Assembly: GCA_946553025.1 (NCBI GenBank)
Contig: CAMNRM010000023.1
Span: forward strand, 1 to 64,000
From: an uncultured Clostridium sp.
GTDB taxonomy: Bacteria; Bacillota; Clostridia; Lachnospirales; Lachnospiraceae
DNA: 64,000 nt
Direction of reading: 5' to 3'
Position numbers and translations under genes: made by a program. Of this stretch, positions 55,230 through 64,000 are shown piece by piece. The notes under the pieces were generated by a model. It worked only from the letters and a program-made list of their open reading frames with translations. It was not told the origin of the DNA and made no database searches. Every line of letters begins with the position of its first letter. Within the stretch, counting starts at the first letter, position 1.

Positions 55230-56924
55230 TTACAAGCAAAGTTCTTCATAAGGGAATGTAGGTTCCCGCAGCACTTCTATTTTACACTCATGGCGCTTGC
55301 TCTTGTCATTTCGGTGATAAGCTATGCCTACGGCGAGGATTCGTCCGGTGCATTTAGGTAATTCACCCAATTTTCCTTCAAAGTTTCGTGCATAGCTTCT
55401 GGCTTTGATTTGTTTAATTGCATTATCTGCTGTATCATCAACTTTTAGTTCCAGAATTATCCCATCATCTTTTGGCTGATAGGGATAGAAAATGAAATCT
55501 ACATAACCTTTGCCGGATGCTTCTTCCTGTCGAATGTCATAAAATTCTCTTGCCTGAAGATAAGCAAAAGTGATTATTTTGGATAGTTCAGCTTCGCTGC
55601 TGTAGCGGATTAAGGGACTTTCTGTGTCATGAACTCGTTCGAGGATTTCTGTCATAGTTTTTGTGTCACCGGCTTTTGTGGCTTCCAGCATTTTTGAGGA
55701 TTGGACAGCTAATCGGTACATATAGCCAAATGCAGGCTTTTGCTTTACCATATCCGCAAATTTATCCATCAGTTCTTTATTGGGAATGGACACATAGCCA
55801 TTGGCATAACTTAAAAATCCGTAGACAACCATGGCGGAATAAATTTCATCTTTTGTTTTTAACTCCATGGATGTGGAAGCGTATTCCTGTACATTGGCGG
55901 GTATTGCTTTTCCGGTCATTAAAGTCAGAATATCATCGCGGATATCATCCAGATTGTTTTTTACATAATAATAGATTTCATCATAGGGACCGGAACTTGT
56001 CCAGTAGCTTCCAGGCTGGTTATCATTTAACGCGCCGATAACGGACCGGGGATTATACAGGCTTTTTCCTGTCCTTGTCTGGTATCCATCGTACCAGAGT
56101 TTTAAGGAATAGCGGGTTAGTTTTGGCTGTTTTTCTTCCCTTAAATATCTTTGATAGAGCTCATCCACTTCTTCTTCCAAAAAGCCAAAATACTCACTGT
56201 ATTTTTCTTTGGTGGACATGGAATATTCAAAAAACATATTTAATTCAGAACCGCTGGAATATTTGGCAATGGGAAGAATCCCGGTCATATAGGCCATTTC
56301 CACATAGGCTTTATCTTTCAGCAGCATACTGAGGAATCGGGTAAATTCTCTTTTATCGCCATCTGTGACAAACTCCTGATGATAAATATAATCCCATTCA
56401 TCCAAAATAAAAATAAATTTCTCTCCATTACAGTATTCATAAACTTTTTTTAGTGCATCCCAGACCGAATCCTCGCTTTCTATCTCTCCATGGGGATAGG
56501 ATTTTCTTAAATCGGTGATGAGATTTTTTTCTATTCTGGCAATGTATTGTTTATAGGAATGACAGTTCTTTGGTGTTTCATTTAACATAATATGAATAAC
56601 ATTATGATGGTTTAAGTGTTTTGAATACCATGGATAGCTGGACAGGTTTAAATGGTCAAATAATTCATGACTGTCTATTCCTTTTCCCAGGTAGGAAGCT
56701 ATCATATTTGCCATTACGGTTTTACCAAAACGCCGTGGCCGGGTAATACACACATATTTGGAACCTCTTCCCTGATTTTTTCCTGATTTTTCTTTCCTGT
56801 TTTTCTCTAATTCTATCAGGGGAATCAGTTCGTTAAGGATTTCTGTTTTATCGACAAAGTAAATTCGGGAATATTCTTCCTGAAATAAGCCATAGGCGTT
56901 TGTACTGTTTAAATAAACTCCCAT
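55230..56924 (-). CDS. AAA-ATPase_like / PD-(D/E)XK nuclease superfamily protein
   Basis: YFVDKTEILNELI, ITRPRRFGKTVMANM, FILDEWDYIY, GYVDFIFYPYQPKDDGIILELKVD. Start set at 56924 (MGVYLN), matching paralog MGSYLN. Confidence 0.92.
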   Translation of the reverse strand: MGVYLNSTNAYGLFQEEYSRIYFVDKTEILNELIPLIELEKNRKEKSGKNQGRGSKYVCITRPRRFGKTVMANMIASYLGKGIDSHELFDHLNLSSYPWYSKHLNHHNVIHIMLNETPKNCHSYKQYIARIEKNLITDLRKSYPHGEIESEDSVWDALKKVYEYCNGEKFIFILDEWDYIYHQEFVTDGDKREFTRFLSMLLKDKAYVEMAYMTGILPIAKYSSGSELNMFFEYSMSTKEKYSEYFGFLEEEVDELYQRYLREEKQPKLTRYSLKLWYDGYQTRTGKSLYNPRSVIGALNDNQPGSYWTSSGPYDEIYYYVKNNLDDIRDDILTLMTGKAIPANVQEYASTSMELKTKDEIYSAMVVYGFLSYANGYVSIPNKELMDKFADMVKQKPAFGYMYRLAVQSSKMLEATKAGDTKTMTEILERVHDTESPLIRYSSEAELSKIITFAYLQAREFYDIRQEEASGKGYVDFIFYPYQPKDDGIILELKVDDTADNAIKQIKARSYARNFEGKLGELPKCTGRILAVGIAYHRNDKSKRHECKIEVLREPTFPYEELCL

Positions 56925-56929
56925 TTTGT

Positions 56930-57013
56930 GGTTACGCCCCCTTCCCATGCTTAGATCTTTATTATCATGTTTTCATCTTAACATAGATTTTTTGGGGATT
57001 CAAGGAAAAAGGC
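56930..57013 (-). repeat. 84-bp upstream direct repeat, copy 1 (promoter/5' leader)
   Basis: ggttacgcccccttcccatgcttagatctttattatcatgttttcatcttaacatagattttttggggattcaaggaaaaaggc; minus strand carries TTGAAT-17-TAAGAT. Confidence 0.9.
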
Positions 57014-57051
57014 GTGGAAAATCGATAGTTATCCATAACTAGTACTGCATG

Positions 57052-58662
57052 TCAGGACTGGATATTTCTAAAATTTTCCATGCGTTCAATAACACAGGTA
57101 TGTTTTTTTCTGTTCTTATCATAGTTGATGCCCGCCAAGAGCAGATTACCATGATAATCCTTTAAAGCATCTATATAATGTTTATCCTTGATCTGTGCGA
57201 TAGCCCCTTTGGCGCTTTTATTCCATTTTAGTTCCAGTACCACTGCAGGTTTGTCCGCATGGATTTTCCTTGGTATCAGGCAGATATCGGCAAAGCCTTT
57301 TCCTGAAGGCAGTTCACGGACGGTGGTATAATATTCTCGGGCAAAATAGAATGCCAGGTTTATGGTGCAGCTCAGTGAATTTTCATCGTTATATTGCAGG
57401 CAGGAAATTTCATCATGGGCACGTTCTATTCCTTCCGCTACAGAATCACTGTCCAGATTCCACAAGGCATCCAGCAGTTTACGGGACGCCTCCACAGAAC
57501 GGACTACTTCATGCCAGTCCATGGTACGGATGGCATTGAGGTATTCCTGGGATACTTCTTTATTGGGGATGGACACCATTTCTTTTTCACTGTCATAAGT
57601 CAGATATCCCAAGTGAACCAGCAGAGTCAGCACATCATCTTTTGTAGCAAAGGTAGTCATATCATTTGTGAAGGTTCCGGTGTTGATGCGGACGCTTCCT
57701 CCGGCAAGCATGTTGATCACGGAATCCTTCAGGCCATCCATATTCATCTGAATATAGATTTTTAATGCTTCGTAGGTTTCTGTCTGATTCCAATAAGCAC
57801 CAAATTGATAGCGGAGCATAGCTTCCACAACCGATCTGGGGCTGTACATCGAATATATCTGGTTTCCAAAACGGCTGTGCGTAACAAGTTTATAACCGTC
57901 ATACCATGCTTTTGCCTCTTCAAAATTCATTTGATAGGTTTTACATAATGCATGAACTTCCTCTTCTGTAAATCCGAAAAAACGAGCAAAATCTCCCGCT
58001 TCGATCATGGAATATTCCGTAAACATATTTAGCGCGGAATGTGTTCCATATTTCTTGATTGGTAAAATTCCTGTCATATAAGCAAGCCCTACATAATCCT
58101 TATCTTTCAGCCATGCCCGTAAGAAATCGAGATATTTTTTCTGCGCATCCTGATCTTTTGTGTACTCCCGAAACAGGCAGTCCCACTCGTCGATCAGGAT
58201 AATAAAGGGTTGCCCTGTTTTTCCATAGATGTCCCTCATGACCTGAACCAGGTTATTTTCGTCACGGAAACAAACATCTTTAAATTCATCGATAAGTTCC
58301 AGAAGAAGATATTTTTGCAGCATTGCCAGCATCTTCGTTATATGGTGCGTGGCGCTTAAGAAATCCTGTATATTAATTTTTATTACATGGTATTGATTTC
58401 GATGTTTTTGGTAGGAACTCACTGTGCTGACGGCAAGTTGATCAAACAGCGCAGAACTATCCTCGGTACAGTCATAATATGCGGCCATCATATTTACTGT
58501 CATAGATTTACCAAAGCGGCGCGGGCGGCTGACACAGAGGAATCGCTGTTCTGTCCCTATTGCACGGTTGGTATAGTGAAGAAGTTTGCTTTTATCTACA
58601 AATATCGGAGAATTCAGCGCTATCTTAAAAGCACTGCTCCCTGTATTCAAATAACTGCCCAT
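57052..58662 (-). CDS. AAA-ATPase_like / PD-(D/E)XK nuclease superfamily protein
   Basis: IFVDKSKLLHYTN, VSRPRRFGKSMTVNM, ILIDEWDCLF, GFADICLIPRKIHADKPAVVLELKWN. Confidence 0.92.
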   Translation of the reverse strand: MGSYLNTGSSAFKIALNSPIFVDKSKLLHYTNRAIGTEQRFLCVSRPRRFGKSMTVNMMAAYYDCTEDSSALFDQLAVSTVSSYQKHRNQYHVIKINIQDFLSATHHITKMLAMLQKYLLLELIDEFKDVCFRDENNLVQVMRDIYGKTGQPFIILIDEWDCLFREYTKDQDAQKKYLDFLRAWLKDKDYVGLAYMTGILPIKKYGTHSALNMFTEYSMIEAGDFARFFGFTEEEVHALCKTYQMNFEEAKAWYDGYKLVTHSRFGNQIYSMYSPRSVVEAMLRYQFGAYWNQTETYEALKIYIQMNMDGLKDSVINMLAGGSVRINTGTFTNDMTTFATKDDVLTLLVHLGYLTYDSEKEMVSIPNKEVSQEYLNAIRTMDWHEVVRSVEASRKLLDALWNLDSDSVAEGIERAHDEISCLQYNDENSLSCTINLAFYFAREYYTTVRELPSGKGFADICLIPRKIHADKPAVVLELKWNKSAKGAIAQIKDKHYIDALKDYHGNLLLAGINYDKNRKKHTCVIERMENFRNIQS

Positions 58663-58695
58663 GCGTCTTACCTCCGTTTTGGATTTAAAGAAAGG

Positions 58696-58779
58696 GGTTA
58701 CGCCCCCTTCCCATGTTTAGATCTTTATTATCATGTTTTCATCTTAACATAGATTTTTTGGGGATTCAAGGAAAAAGGC
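58696..58779 (-). repeat. 84-bp upstream direct repeat, copy 2
   Basis: Identical to 56930-57013 except one C/T difference. Confidence 0.9.
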
Positions 58780-58930
58780 TTCCTTTTTCATCAGAATAGC
58801 CCTTTTCAAACCCTCCTCTATCTGCTATAATGAAACAAGAATCAGGGCAGAATAAGGTCAGGAATCCCGGGATAATCAGGGATGACGGCAAAAATCTGCA
58901 TTAATTTTGCATCAGGCAGGAGGTAAGATT

Positions 58931-59317
58931 GTGGCAGAAACAGAGAATCGAAGCACACATAAAGTATATGAAAAGGATAAGCTGGGCGAGGTTCAGATTG
59001 CCGATGAGGTGGTAGCGATTATCGCCGGGCTGGCGGCTACCGAGGTGGACGGTGTGGATTCCATGGCAGGGAATATTACGAATGAACTGGTGGGAAAGCT
59101 GGGCATGAAGAACCTGTCAAAGGGGGTTAAGGTGGATGTGACCGAGGATCATGTATCGGTGGACCTTTCCCTGAACTTAACCTACGGCTATAATATCCCC
59201 CAGGTCAGCGAAGCCGTGCAGGATCGGGTAAAGTCTGCGATTGAAAATATGACAGGCTTATCGGTTTTGGACATTAATATTAAAATTGCCGGGGTGAATA
59301 TGGAAGCGGCGCAGTAA
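58931..59317 (+). CDS. Asp23/Gls24 family protein
   Basis: GEVQIADEVVAIIAGLAATEVDGVDSMAG ... YGYNIPQVSEAVQDRVKSAIENMTGLSVLDINIKIAGV; GTG start after RBS aggaggtaag. Confidence 0.92.
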   Translation: MAETENRSTHKVYEKDKLGEVQIADEVVAIIAGLAATEVDGVDSMAGNITNELVGKLGMKNLSKGVKVDVTEDHVSVDLSLNLTYGYNIPQVSEAVQDRVKSAIENMTGLSVLDINIKIAGVNMEAAQ

Positions 59318-59331
59318 AATGAAAAGAAAGC

Positions 59332-59378
59332 AAAAAGGCAGGATTCCTGAGAAAGAGGGGATATTCTGCCTTTTTTAT
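59332..59378 (+). terminator. Terminator downstream of asp23
   Basis: AAAAGGCAG ... CTGCCTTTTTT. Confidence 0.75.
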
Positions 59379-59564
59379 GTACAGGCCCGCATATGGAAGT
59401 TTGCTGCTGATGCAGTATGCGGGCCGCACGGCGAGTAGGGGAAGATGAATCTTTCCTACTCGATTTTATCTCGCCGAATTTCTCTGTCGTTTTTGGTTGT
59501 ATAACATAGGTAAATTTGTTATAATAACACAAATGTTACAGAATTGCGATGCAGGAGGAATGTA

Positions 59565-60008
59565 ATGACCAGAAGAGAAATGAGGGAGCATTGCTTTAAG
59601 ATGCTGTTTTGTGTAGATTTTTATTCCGCCGGGGAACTTCCCGGGCAGATGGAGAATTATTTTCTTATGCTTGACGAGGAGGAGGAAGGCCCGGAGGGGG
59701 AAACCGAAGTGATTCACCGCATGGCGGCAAAGCCAGAGGACAGGGCGGAACTGACGGGCAGGGTTCTGCGGATTATCGAAGAAATTTCCTCCTTGGATGA
59801 GCGTATTAATAAGGTAGCACAGGGCTGGCGGACGAAGCGGATGGGGAAGGTGGAGCTGACGATTCTCCGCCTGGCAGTTTATGAGATGAAATATGATGAG
59901 GAAATTCCCGAAAAGGTAGCCATTAATGAGGCCGTGGAACTTGCCAAGAAGTTTGGCGGCAAGGATTCTTCCGGGTTTATTAACGGGATTTTGGCAAAGA
60001 TGGTGTAA
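59565..60008 (+). CDS. nusB: Transcription antitermination factor NusB
   Basis: MTRREMREHCFKMLFCVDF ... KVELTILRLAVYEMKYDEEIPEKVAINEAVELAKKFGGKDSSGFINGILAKM. Confidence 0.95.
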   Translation: MTRREMREHCFKMLFCVDFYSAGELPGQMENYFLMLDEEEEGPEGETEVIHRMAAKPEDRAELTGRVLRIIEEISSLDERINKVAQGWRTKRMGKVELTILRLAVYEMKYDEEIPEKVAINEAVELAKKFGGKDSSGFINGILAKMV

Positions 60009-60010
60009 AG

Positions 60011-61216
60011 ATGGCAAATACAGGTATATATACGGTTTCTCAGGTCAATACGTATATTAAGAACATGTTCGTCCAGGATTATGCTTTAAGCCGCATTTCC
60101 ATCAAGGGAGAGGTTTCCAACTGTAAATACCATTCTTCCGGCCATATTTATTTTACATTAAAGGATGGGAAGGGCACATTGTCCGCGGTGATGTTTGCCA
60201 GCCAGCGGGTGGGCCTTTCTTTTCGGTTGGAGGAAGGCCAGCAGGTTATCGTTACCGGATCGGTGGATGTGTACGAGCGGGACGGGAAGTACCAGCTCTA
60301 CGCAAAGGAGATTAAGCGGGAAGGAAAAGGAGATTTATTCCTGCGCTTTGAGCAGCTTAAAGAAGAACTGGAAGAGATGGGCATGTTTTCGCCGGAATAT
60401 AAGCAGCCCATTCCCCGCTATGCGAAGGTTATCGGTGTTGTAACTGCACCGACCGGGGCGGCGATTCGGGATATTATGAATATTTCGGCAAGGAGGAATC
60501 CTTACGTGCAGCTTGTGCTTTACCCGGCCCTGGTGCAGGGGGAGCAGGCAAAGTACAGTATCGTCGAAGGTATCCGCACATTGGATGCATTGGGCATGGA
60601 TGTGATGATTGTGGGGCGCGGCGGCGGTTCGATTGAGGATCTCTGGGCGTTTAATGAGGAGATGGTTGCCAGGGCAATTTTTGACTGTTCCACGCCGGTG
60701 ATCTCTGCGGTCGGGCATGAAACGGATGTGACCATCGCCGACTATGTGGCGGATCTTCGGGCACCTACGCCTTCGGCGGCAGCGGAACTGGCAGTTTTTG
60801 ATTACCAGCAATTTATGCGGGAGATCGAGGGCTATGTTTCGGCGCTGCGGATTGGGATGGAGAGAAAACTTCAGCAGGAGAGGGCGAGGCTTGAGCAGTA
60901 TCAGTTTCGCCTGAAATTAAAAGATCCGGTGCATGAACTTCGGGTGAACCGGCAGAGGATTGCCGAGTTTGAAAACGGTTTTCGCCGGGAGATGGACGAA
61001 CGTTTAAAGGAAGCAAGGCATCGGCTGGCGCTGGCGGCGGGAAGGCTTAAGGGGCTGTCCCCGTTAGAGAAAATCAGCGGCGGTTTTGGATTCTTAACCG
61101 ATGAACAGGGAAAGCGCATCGTGAGTGCCGGGCAGGTGTCGCCGGGCGAACAGATTTCGATTCAGGTCAGGGACGGAAAAATCCTGGCACGGGTAGAGGA
61201 AGGATGGAAGATTTGA
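60011..61216 (+). CDS. xseA: Exodeoxyribonuclease VII large subunit
   Basis: YTVSQVNTYIKNMFVQDYALSRISIKGEVSNCKYHSSGHIYFTLKD, GRGGGSIEDLWAFNEE, SAVGHETDVTIADYVADLRAPTPSAAAE. Confidence 0.95.
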   Translation: MANTGIYTVSQVNTYIKNMFVQDYALSRISIKGEVSNCKYHSSGHIYFTLKDGKGTLSAVMFASQRVGLSFRLEEGQQVIVTGSVDVYERDGKYQLYAKEIKREGKGDLFLRFEQLKEELEEMGMFSPEYKQPIPRYAKVIGVVTAPTGAAIRDIMNISARRNPYVQLVLYPALVQGEQAKYSIVEGIRTLDALGMDVMIVGRGGGSIEDLWAFNEEMVARAIFDCSTPVISAVGHETDVTIADYVADLRAPTPSAAAELAVFDYQQFMREIEGYVSALRIGMERKLQQERARLEQYQFRLKLKDPVHELRVNRQRIAEFENGFRREMDERLKEARHRLALAAGRLKGLSPLEKISGGFGFLTDEQGKRIVSAGQVSPGEQISIQVRDGKILARVEEGWKI

Positions 61217-61449
61217 TGAGAGAGAATGTCGGTGAAGCACAGAACGAAGAGTTATTAACATCATTAACAATAGAAGAAACCTTTGAAGAGTTGGATAATC
61301 TTTTGGATATGCTGGAGCAGTCGGATAATTCCCTGGAAGAATCTTTCCGCTACTTTGAGCGGGGGATGAAGCTGGTAAGGCAGTGTTCGTCGCAGATCGA
61401 TAAGGTGGAAAAGCAGATTTTTATGCTGAGTGAGGAAGAAGGGGAGTAG
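61216..61449 (+). CDS. xseB: Exodeoxyribonuclease VII small subunit
   Basis: TFEELDNLLDMLEQSDNSLEESFRYFERGMKLVRQCSSQIDKVEKQI; TGATG overlap with xseA. Confidence 0.93.
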   Translation: MRENVGEAQNEELLTSLTIEETFEELDNLLDMLEQSDNSLEESFRYFERGMKLVRQCSSQIDKVEKQIFMLSEEEGE

Positions 61450-61525
61450 GGAAAACAGGGCGGATGTTTATTTATGCCCGTGTGCCTTCTCTTGAATATG
61501 GGAAAAGAATAATGATGGAGGGACC

Positions 61526-62416
61526 ATGGAGGAATTTAAGGAAGTATTGGCGGAGAAAATCCGGGAAACGGAAAAGGTGATTCAGAACTATCTGCCGGAG
61601 GAAGCCGGGCAGCAAAAGAGGATTATGGAAGCCATGAATTATAGTATTCATGCGGGCGGGAAGAGGCTTCGGCCCTTGCTGATGATGGAAACCTGCCGCT
61701 TGTTCGGCGGGGATCTGCGGGAGGTCAAGCCGTTTATGGCGGCATTGGAGATGATTCATACCTCCTCGCTGATTCATGACGATCTGCCCTGTATGGATAA
61801 TGACGAGTACCGCCGGGGGAAGAAGAGTACCTGGGCAGAGTTTGGGGAAGCGATGGGCGTGTTGGCGGGGGACGCTTTGTTAGTTGAGGCGTTTTCTGCG
61901 GCGGCAAAGTCGTTTTTGTACACGGCTAATCCTGAACGAGCAGGGCGGGCGATTGGGATATTGGCGGAAAAGACGGGAATTTACGGAATGATTGGCGGTC
62001 AGGTGGTGGATGTGGAACTGACGAATCAGCCGCTTTCGGAGGAACAAATAGATTTTATTTACCGGCTGAAAACGGGGGCGCTTTTAGAAGCCGCGATGAT
62101 GATTGGCGCGGTTTTAGCCGGGGCAGAAGATAAAGATGTGAAAAGGGTTTCGCAGATTGCCCTGAATGTAGGGCTGGCGTTTCAGATTCAGGATGATATT
62201 TTGGATATTACCAGCAGCCAGGAGGTTTTGGGAAAGCCTGTAGGGAGCGATGAGAAGAATCAGAAAACGACCTATGCCACATTAAAGGGCTTAGAGGCCG
62301 CCAGGGCGCAGGTGAAGGCTTTATCGGATGAGGCTGTGCGGGAAATGCGGGCATTGCCGGGGACGAATGAGTTCTTGGAAAAGCTGATTCTTATGCTGAT
62401 AACCAGGGAAAAATAG
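61526..62416 (+). CDS. ispA: Polyprenyl synthetase (farnesyl diphosphate synthase type)
   Basis: GGKRLRPLL, IHTSSLIHDDLPCMDNDEYRRGKKS, FQIQDDILDITSSQEVLGKPVGSDEKNQKTTY. Confidence 0.94.
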   Translation: MEEFKEVLAEKIRETEKVIQNYLPEEAGQQKRIMEAMNYSIHAGGKRLRPLLMMETCRLFGGDLREVKPFMAALEMIHTSSLIHDDLPCMDNDEYRRGKKSTWAEFGEAMGVLAGDALLVEAFSAAAKSFLYTANPERAGRAIGILAEKTGIYGMIGGQVVDVELTNQPLSEEQIDFIYRLKTGALLEAAMMIGAVLAGAEDKDVKRVSQIALNVGLAFQIQDDILDITSSQEVLGKPVGSDEKNQKTTYATLKGLEAARAQVKALSDEAVREMRALPGTNEFLEKLILMLITREK

Positions 62417-62558
62417 TTACTGTTTATGCAGGTCTGCGCAGCTTCCATGTGAACAGTAAGAAGAATAAAAGGGTTTTGCTGTTGGTATAGCGCCGGATAA
62501 TCGATTTATCCGCCAAAACAGTGGTAAGCTCAAACGGGAAGATACAGGGGGAAAGCTT

Positions 62559-64000
62559 ATGATTTTAGAGAAGATTCAGGATGCCGCATCCGTTAAGGAC
62601 TTGAATATGGAGGAATTAACCCTGCTTGCAGAGGAAATTCGGGAATTTTTAATCGAGAAAATCAGCTGTACCGGAGGGCATCTGGCCTCGAACCTGGGCG
62701 TGGTGGAACTGACCATTGCCCTGTATCTGGCCTTTGATCTGCCCAGGGATAAGGTGATCTGGGATGTGGGGCACCAGTCCTACACGCATAAGATTTTAAG
62801 CGGACGGAAAGAACTTTTCGACGATTTGCGGCAGTTTGGCGGGATCAGCGGTTTTCCCAAGCGCAGAGAAAGTTCCTACGATGCCTTTGATACCGGACAC
62901 AGTTCCACTTCGATTTCCGCAGGTCTTGGGATTGCCCAGGGACGGGATTTGCAGGGGGAGGACTACAGCGTCGTATCCATTATCGGTGACGGGGCGCTGA
63001 CCGGGGGCATGGCCTATGAGGCGCTGAACAACGCCGCCCGGTTAAAAAAGAATTTTATTATCGTTCTTAATGATAACAATATGTCCATTTCCGAAAATGT
63101 CGGCGGGATGTCCCGCTATCTGAACGGTATCCGCACCGGCGATGGCTATATTGACTTAAAGAAAAACGTGGCTAATGCCTTGGAGCGCATTCCCGGCTGG
63201 GGCCAGAACATGATTGACCGGATTAAACGGACGAAAAACGGGATTAAACAGCTCTTGATTCCCGGGATGTTATTTGAAAATATGGGCATTACCTATTTGG
63301 GCCCGGTGGACGGACACGATATCCGGCAGCTGCAGAAAGCCCTGCTGGAAGCCAAAAAGCTGGATCATGCCGTGCTGGTGCATGTATTGACGAAAAAAGG
63401 CAAGGGCTTTGCCCCGGCGGAGAAGAATCCGGCAAAATTCCACGGCGTAGGTCCCTTTGATGTAAAAACCGGCGAATTTTTAAGCAAGAAGAAATACCCC
63501 GACTATACCGACGTCTTTGCCCGTGCCCTGTGCAGGCTGGCAAAAGAGGATTCCCGGATCGTGGCAGTTACGGCGGCAATGCCGGACGGCACGGGTCTTT
63601 GTCGTTTTGCGAAAAAATTCCCGCGGCGGTTCTTTGACGTGGGTATCGCCGAGGCACACGCCGTAACCAGCGCGGCGGGGATGGCAGCGGCAGGCTTAAA
63701 GCCGGTGGTAGCCGTCTATTCTTCCTTTTTACAGCGTGGCTTTGACCAGATCCTTCACGATATCTGCATCCAGGAACTCCCTGTGGTGCTGGCTGTCGAT
63801 CGGGCGGGGCTTGTGGGAAGCGACGGAGAAACCCACCAGGGGATTTTCGACTACAGTTTTCTAAGCTGCATCCCCAACATGACCGTGATGGCACCCAAAA
63901 ACTGGTGGGAGTTGGAGGATATGCTTGCCTTTGCCTTAAAACTTAACCGCCCTGTGGCTGTGCGCTACCCGCGTGGAGAAGCCTACCGCGGTCTAAAAGA
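62559..64000 (+). CDS. dxs: 1-deoxy-D-xylulose-5-phosphate synthase, 5' part (runs off window)
   Basis: [85 protein letters not shown]; no stop before 64000, hence absent from the ORF track. Confidence 0.95.
   Translation, partial: MILEKIQDAASVKDLNMEELTLLAEEIREFLIEKISCTGGHLASNLGVVELTIALYLAFDLPRDKVIWDVGHQSYTHKILSGRKELFDDLRQFGGISGFPKRRESSYDAFDTGHSSTSISAGLGIAQGRDLQGEDYSVVSIIGDGALTGGMAYEALNNAARLKKNFIIVLNDNNMSISENVGGMSRYLNGIRTGDGYIDLKKNVANALERIPGWGQNMIDRIKRTKNGIKQLLIPGMLFENMGITYLGPVDGHDIRQLQKALLEAKKLDHAVLVHVLTKKGKGFAPAEKNPAKFHGVGPFDVKTGEFLSKKKYPDYTDVFARALCRLAKEDSRIVAVTAAMPDGTGLCRFAKKFPRRFFDVGIAEAHAVTSAAGMAAAGLKPVVAVYSSFLQRGFDQILHDICIQELPVVLAVDRAGLVGSDGETHQGIFDYSFLSCIPNMTVMAPKNWWELEDMLAFALKLNRPVAVRYPRGEAYRGLK

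Noticed and set aside
1-64000. tRNA, rRNA, transposase or integrase genes
   Set aside because: None recognised by eye on either strand; absence not proven without tRNAscan-SE or HMM searches.

Overview
The window looks like a chromosomal segment of an anaerobic, spore-forming Clostridia/Lachnospiraceae-type bacterium (inferred from gene content). The housekeeping backbone includes nifS-nifU-mnmA, rlmH, a complete spoIIIAA-AH operon, and asp23-nusB-xseA-xseB-ispA-dxs, with dxs running off the right edge. Accessory content includes: a two-component system; two XRE regulators with well-formed promoters and operators; a ~2630-aa LPXTG-anchored modular surface protein; a GH31/GH36/orphan sugar-binding-protein/AraC cluster; a HicA/DUF1902 toxin-antitoxin pair; an ArsR-HMA-P-type ATPase metal module; and five P-loop ATPase proteins with nuclease-fold-like C-termini (two DUF4143 type, three AAA-ATPase_like/PDDEXK_9 type). 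The most unexpected signal is not a gene family. Short diverged tandem duplications occur across the window inside conserved proteins (histidine kinase ATPase domain, GH36, SpoIIIAE/AF/AG) and across stop codons at gene 3' ends (GH31, aldo/keto reductase, response regulator, SpoIIIAE). Other highlights are an 84-bp near-identical repeat upstream of two strongly diverged ATPase paralogs, a ~6.3-kb accessory insertion between spoIIIAH and asp23, and a seven-fold repeat domain in the giant surface protein. All family calls come from reading motifs by eye; no database search was run.
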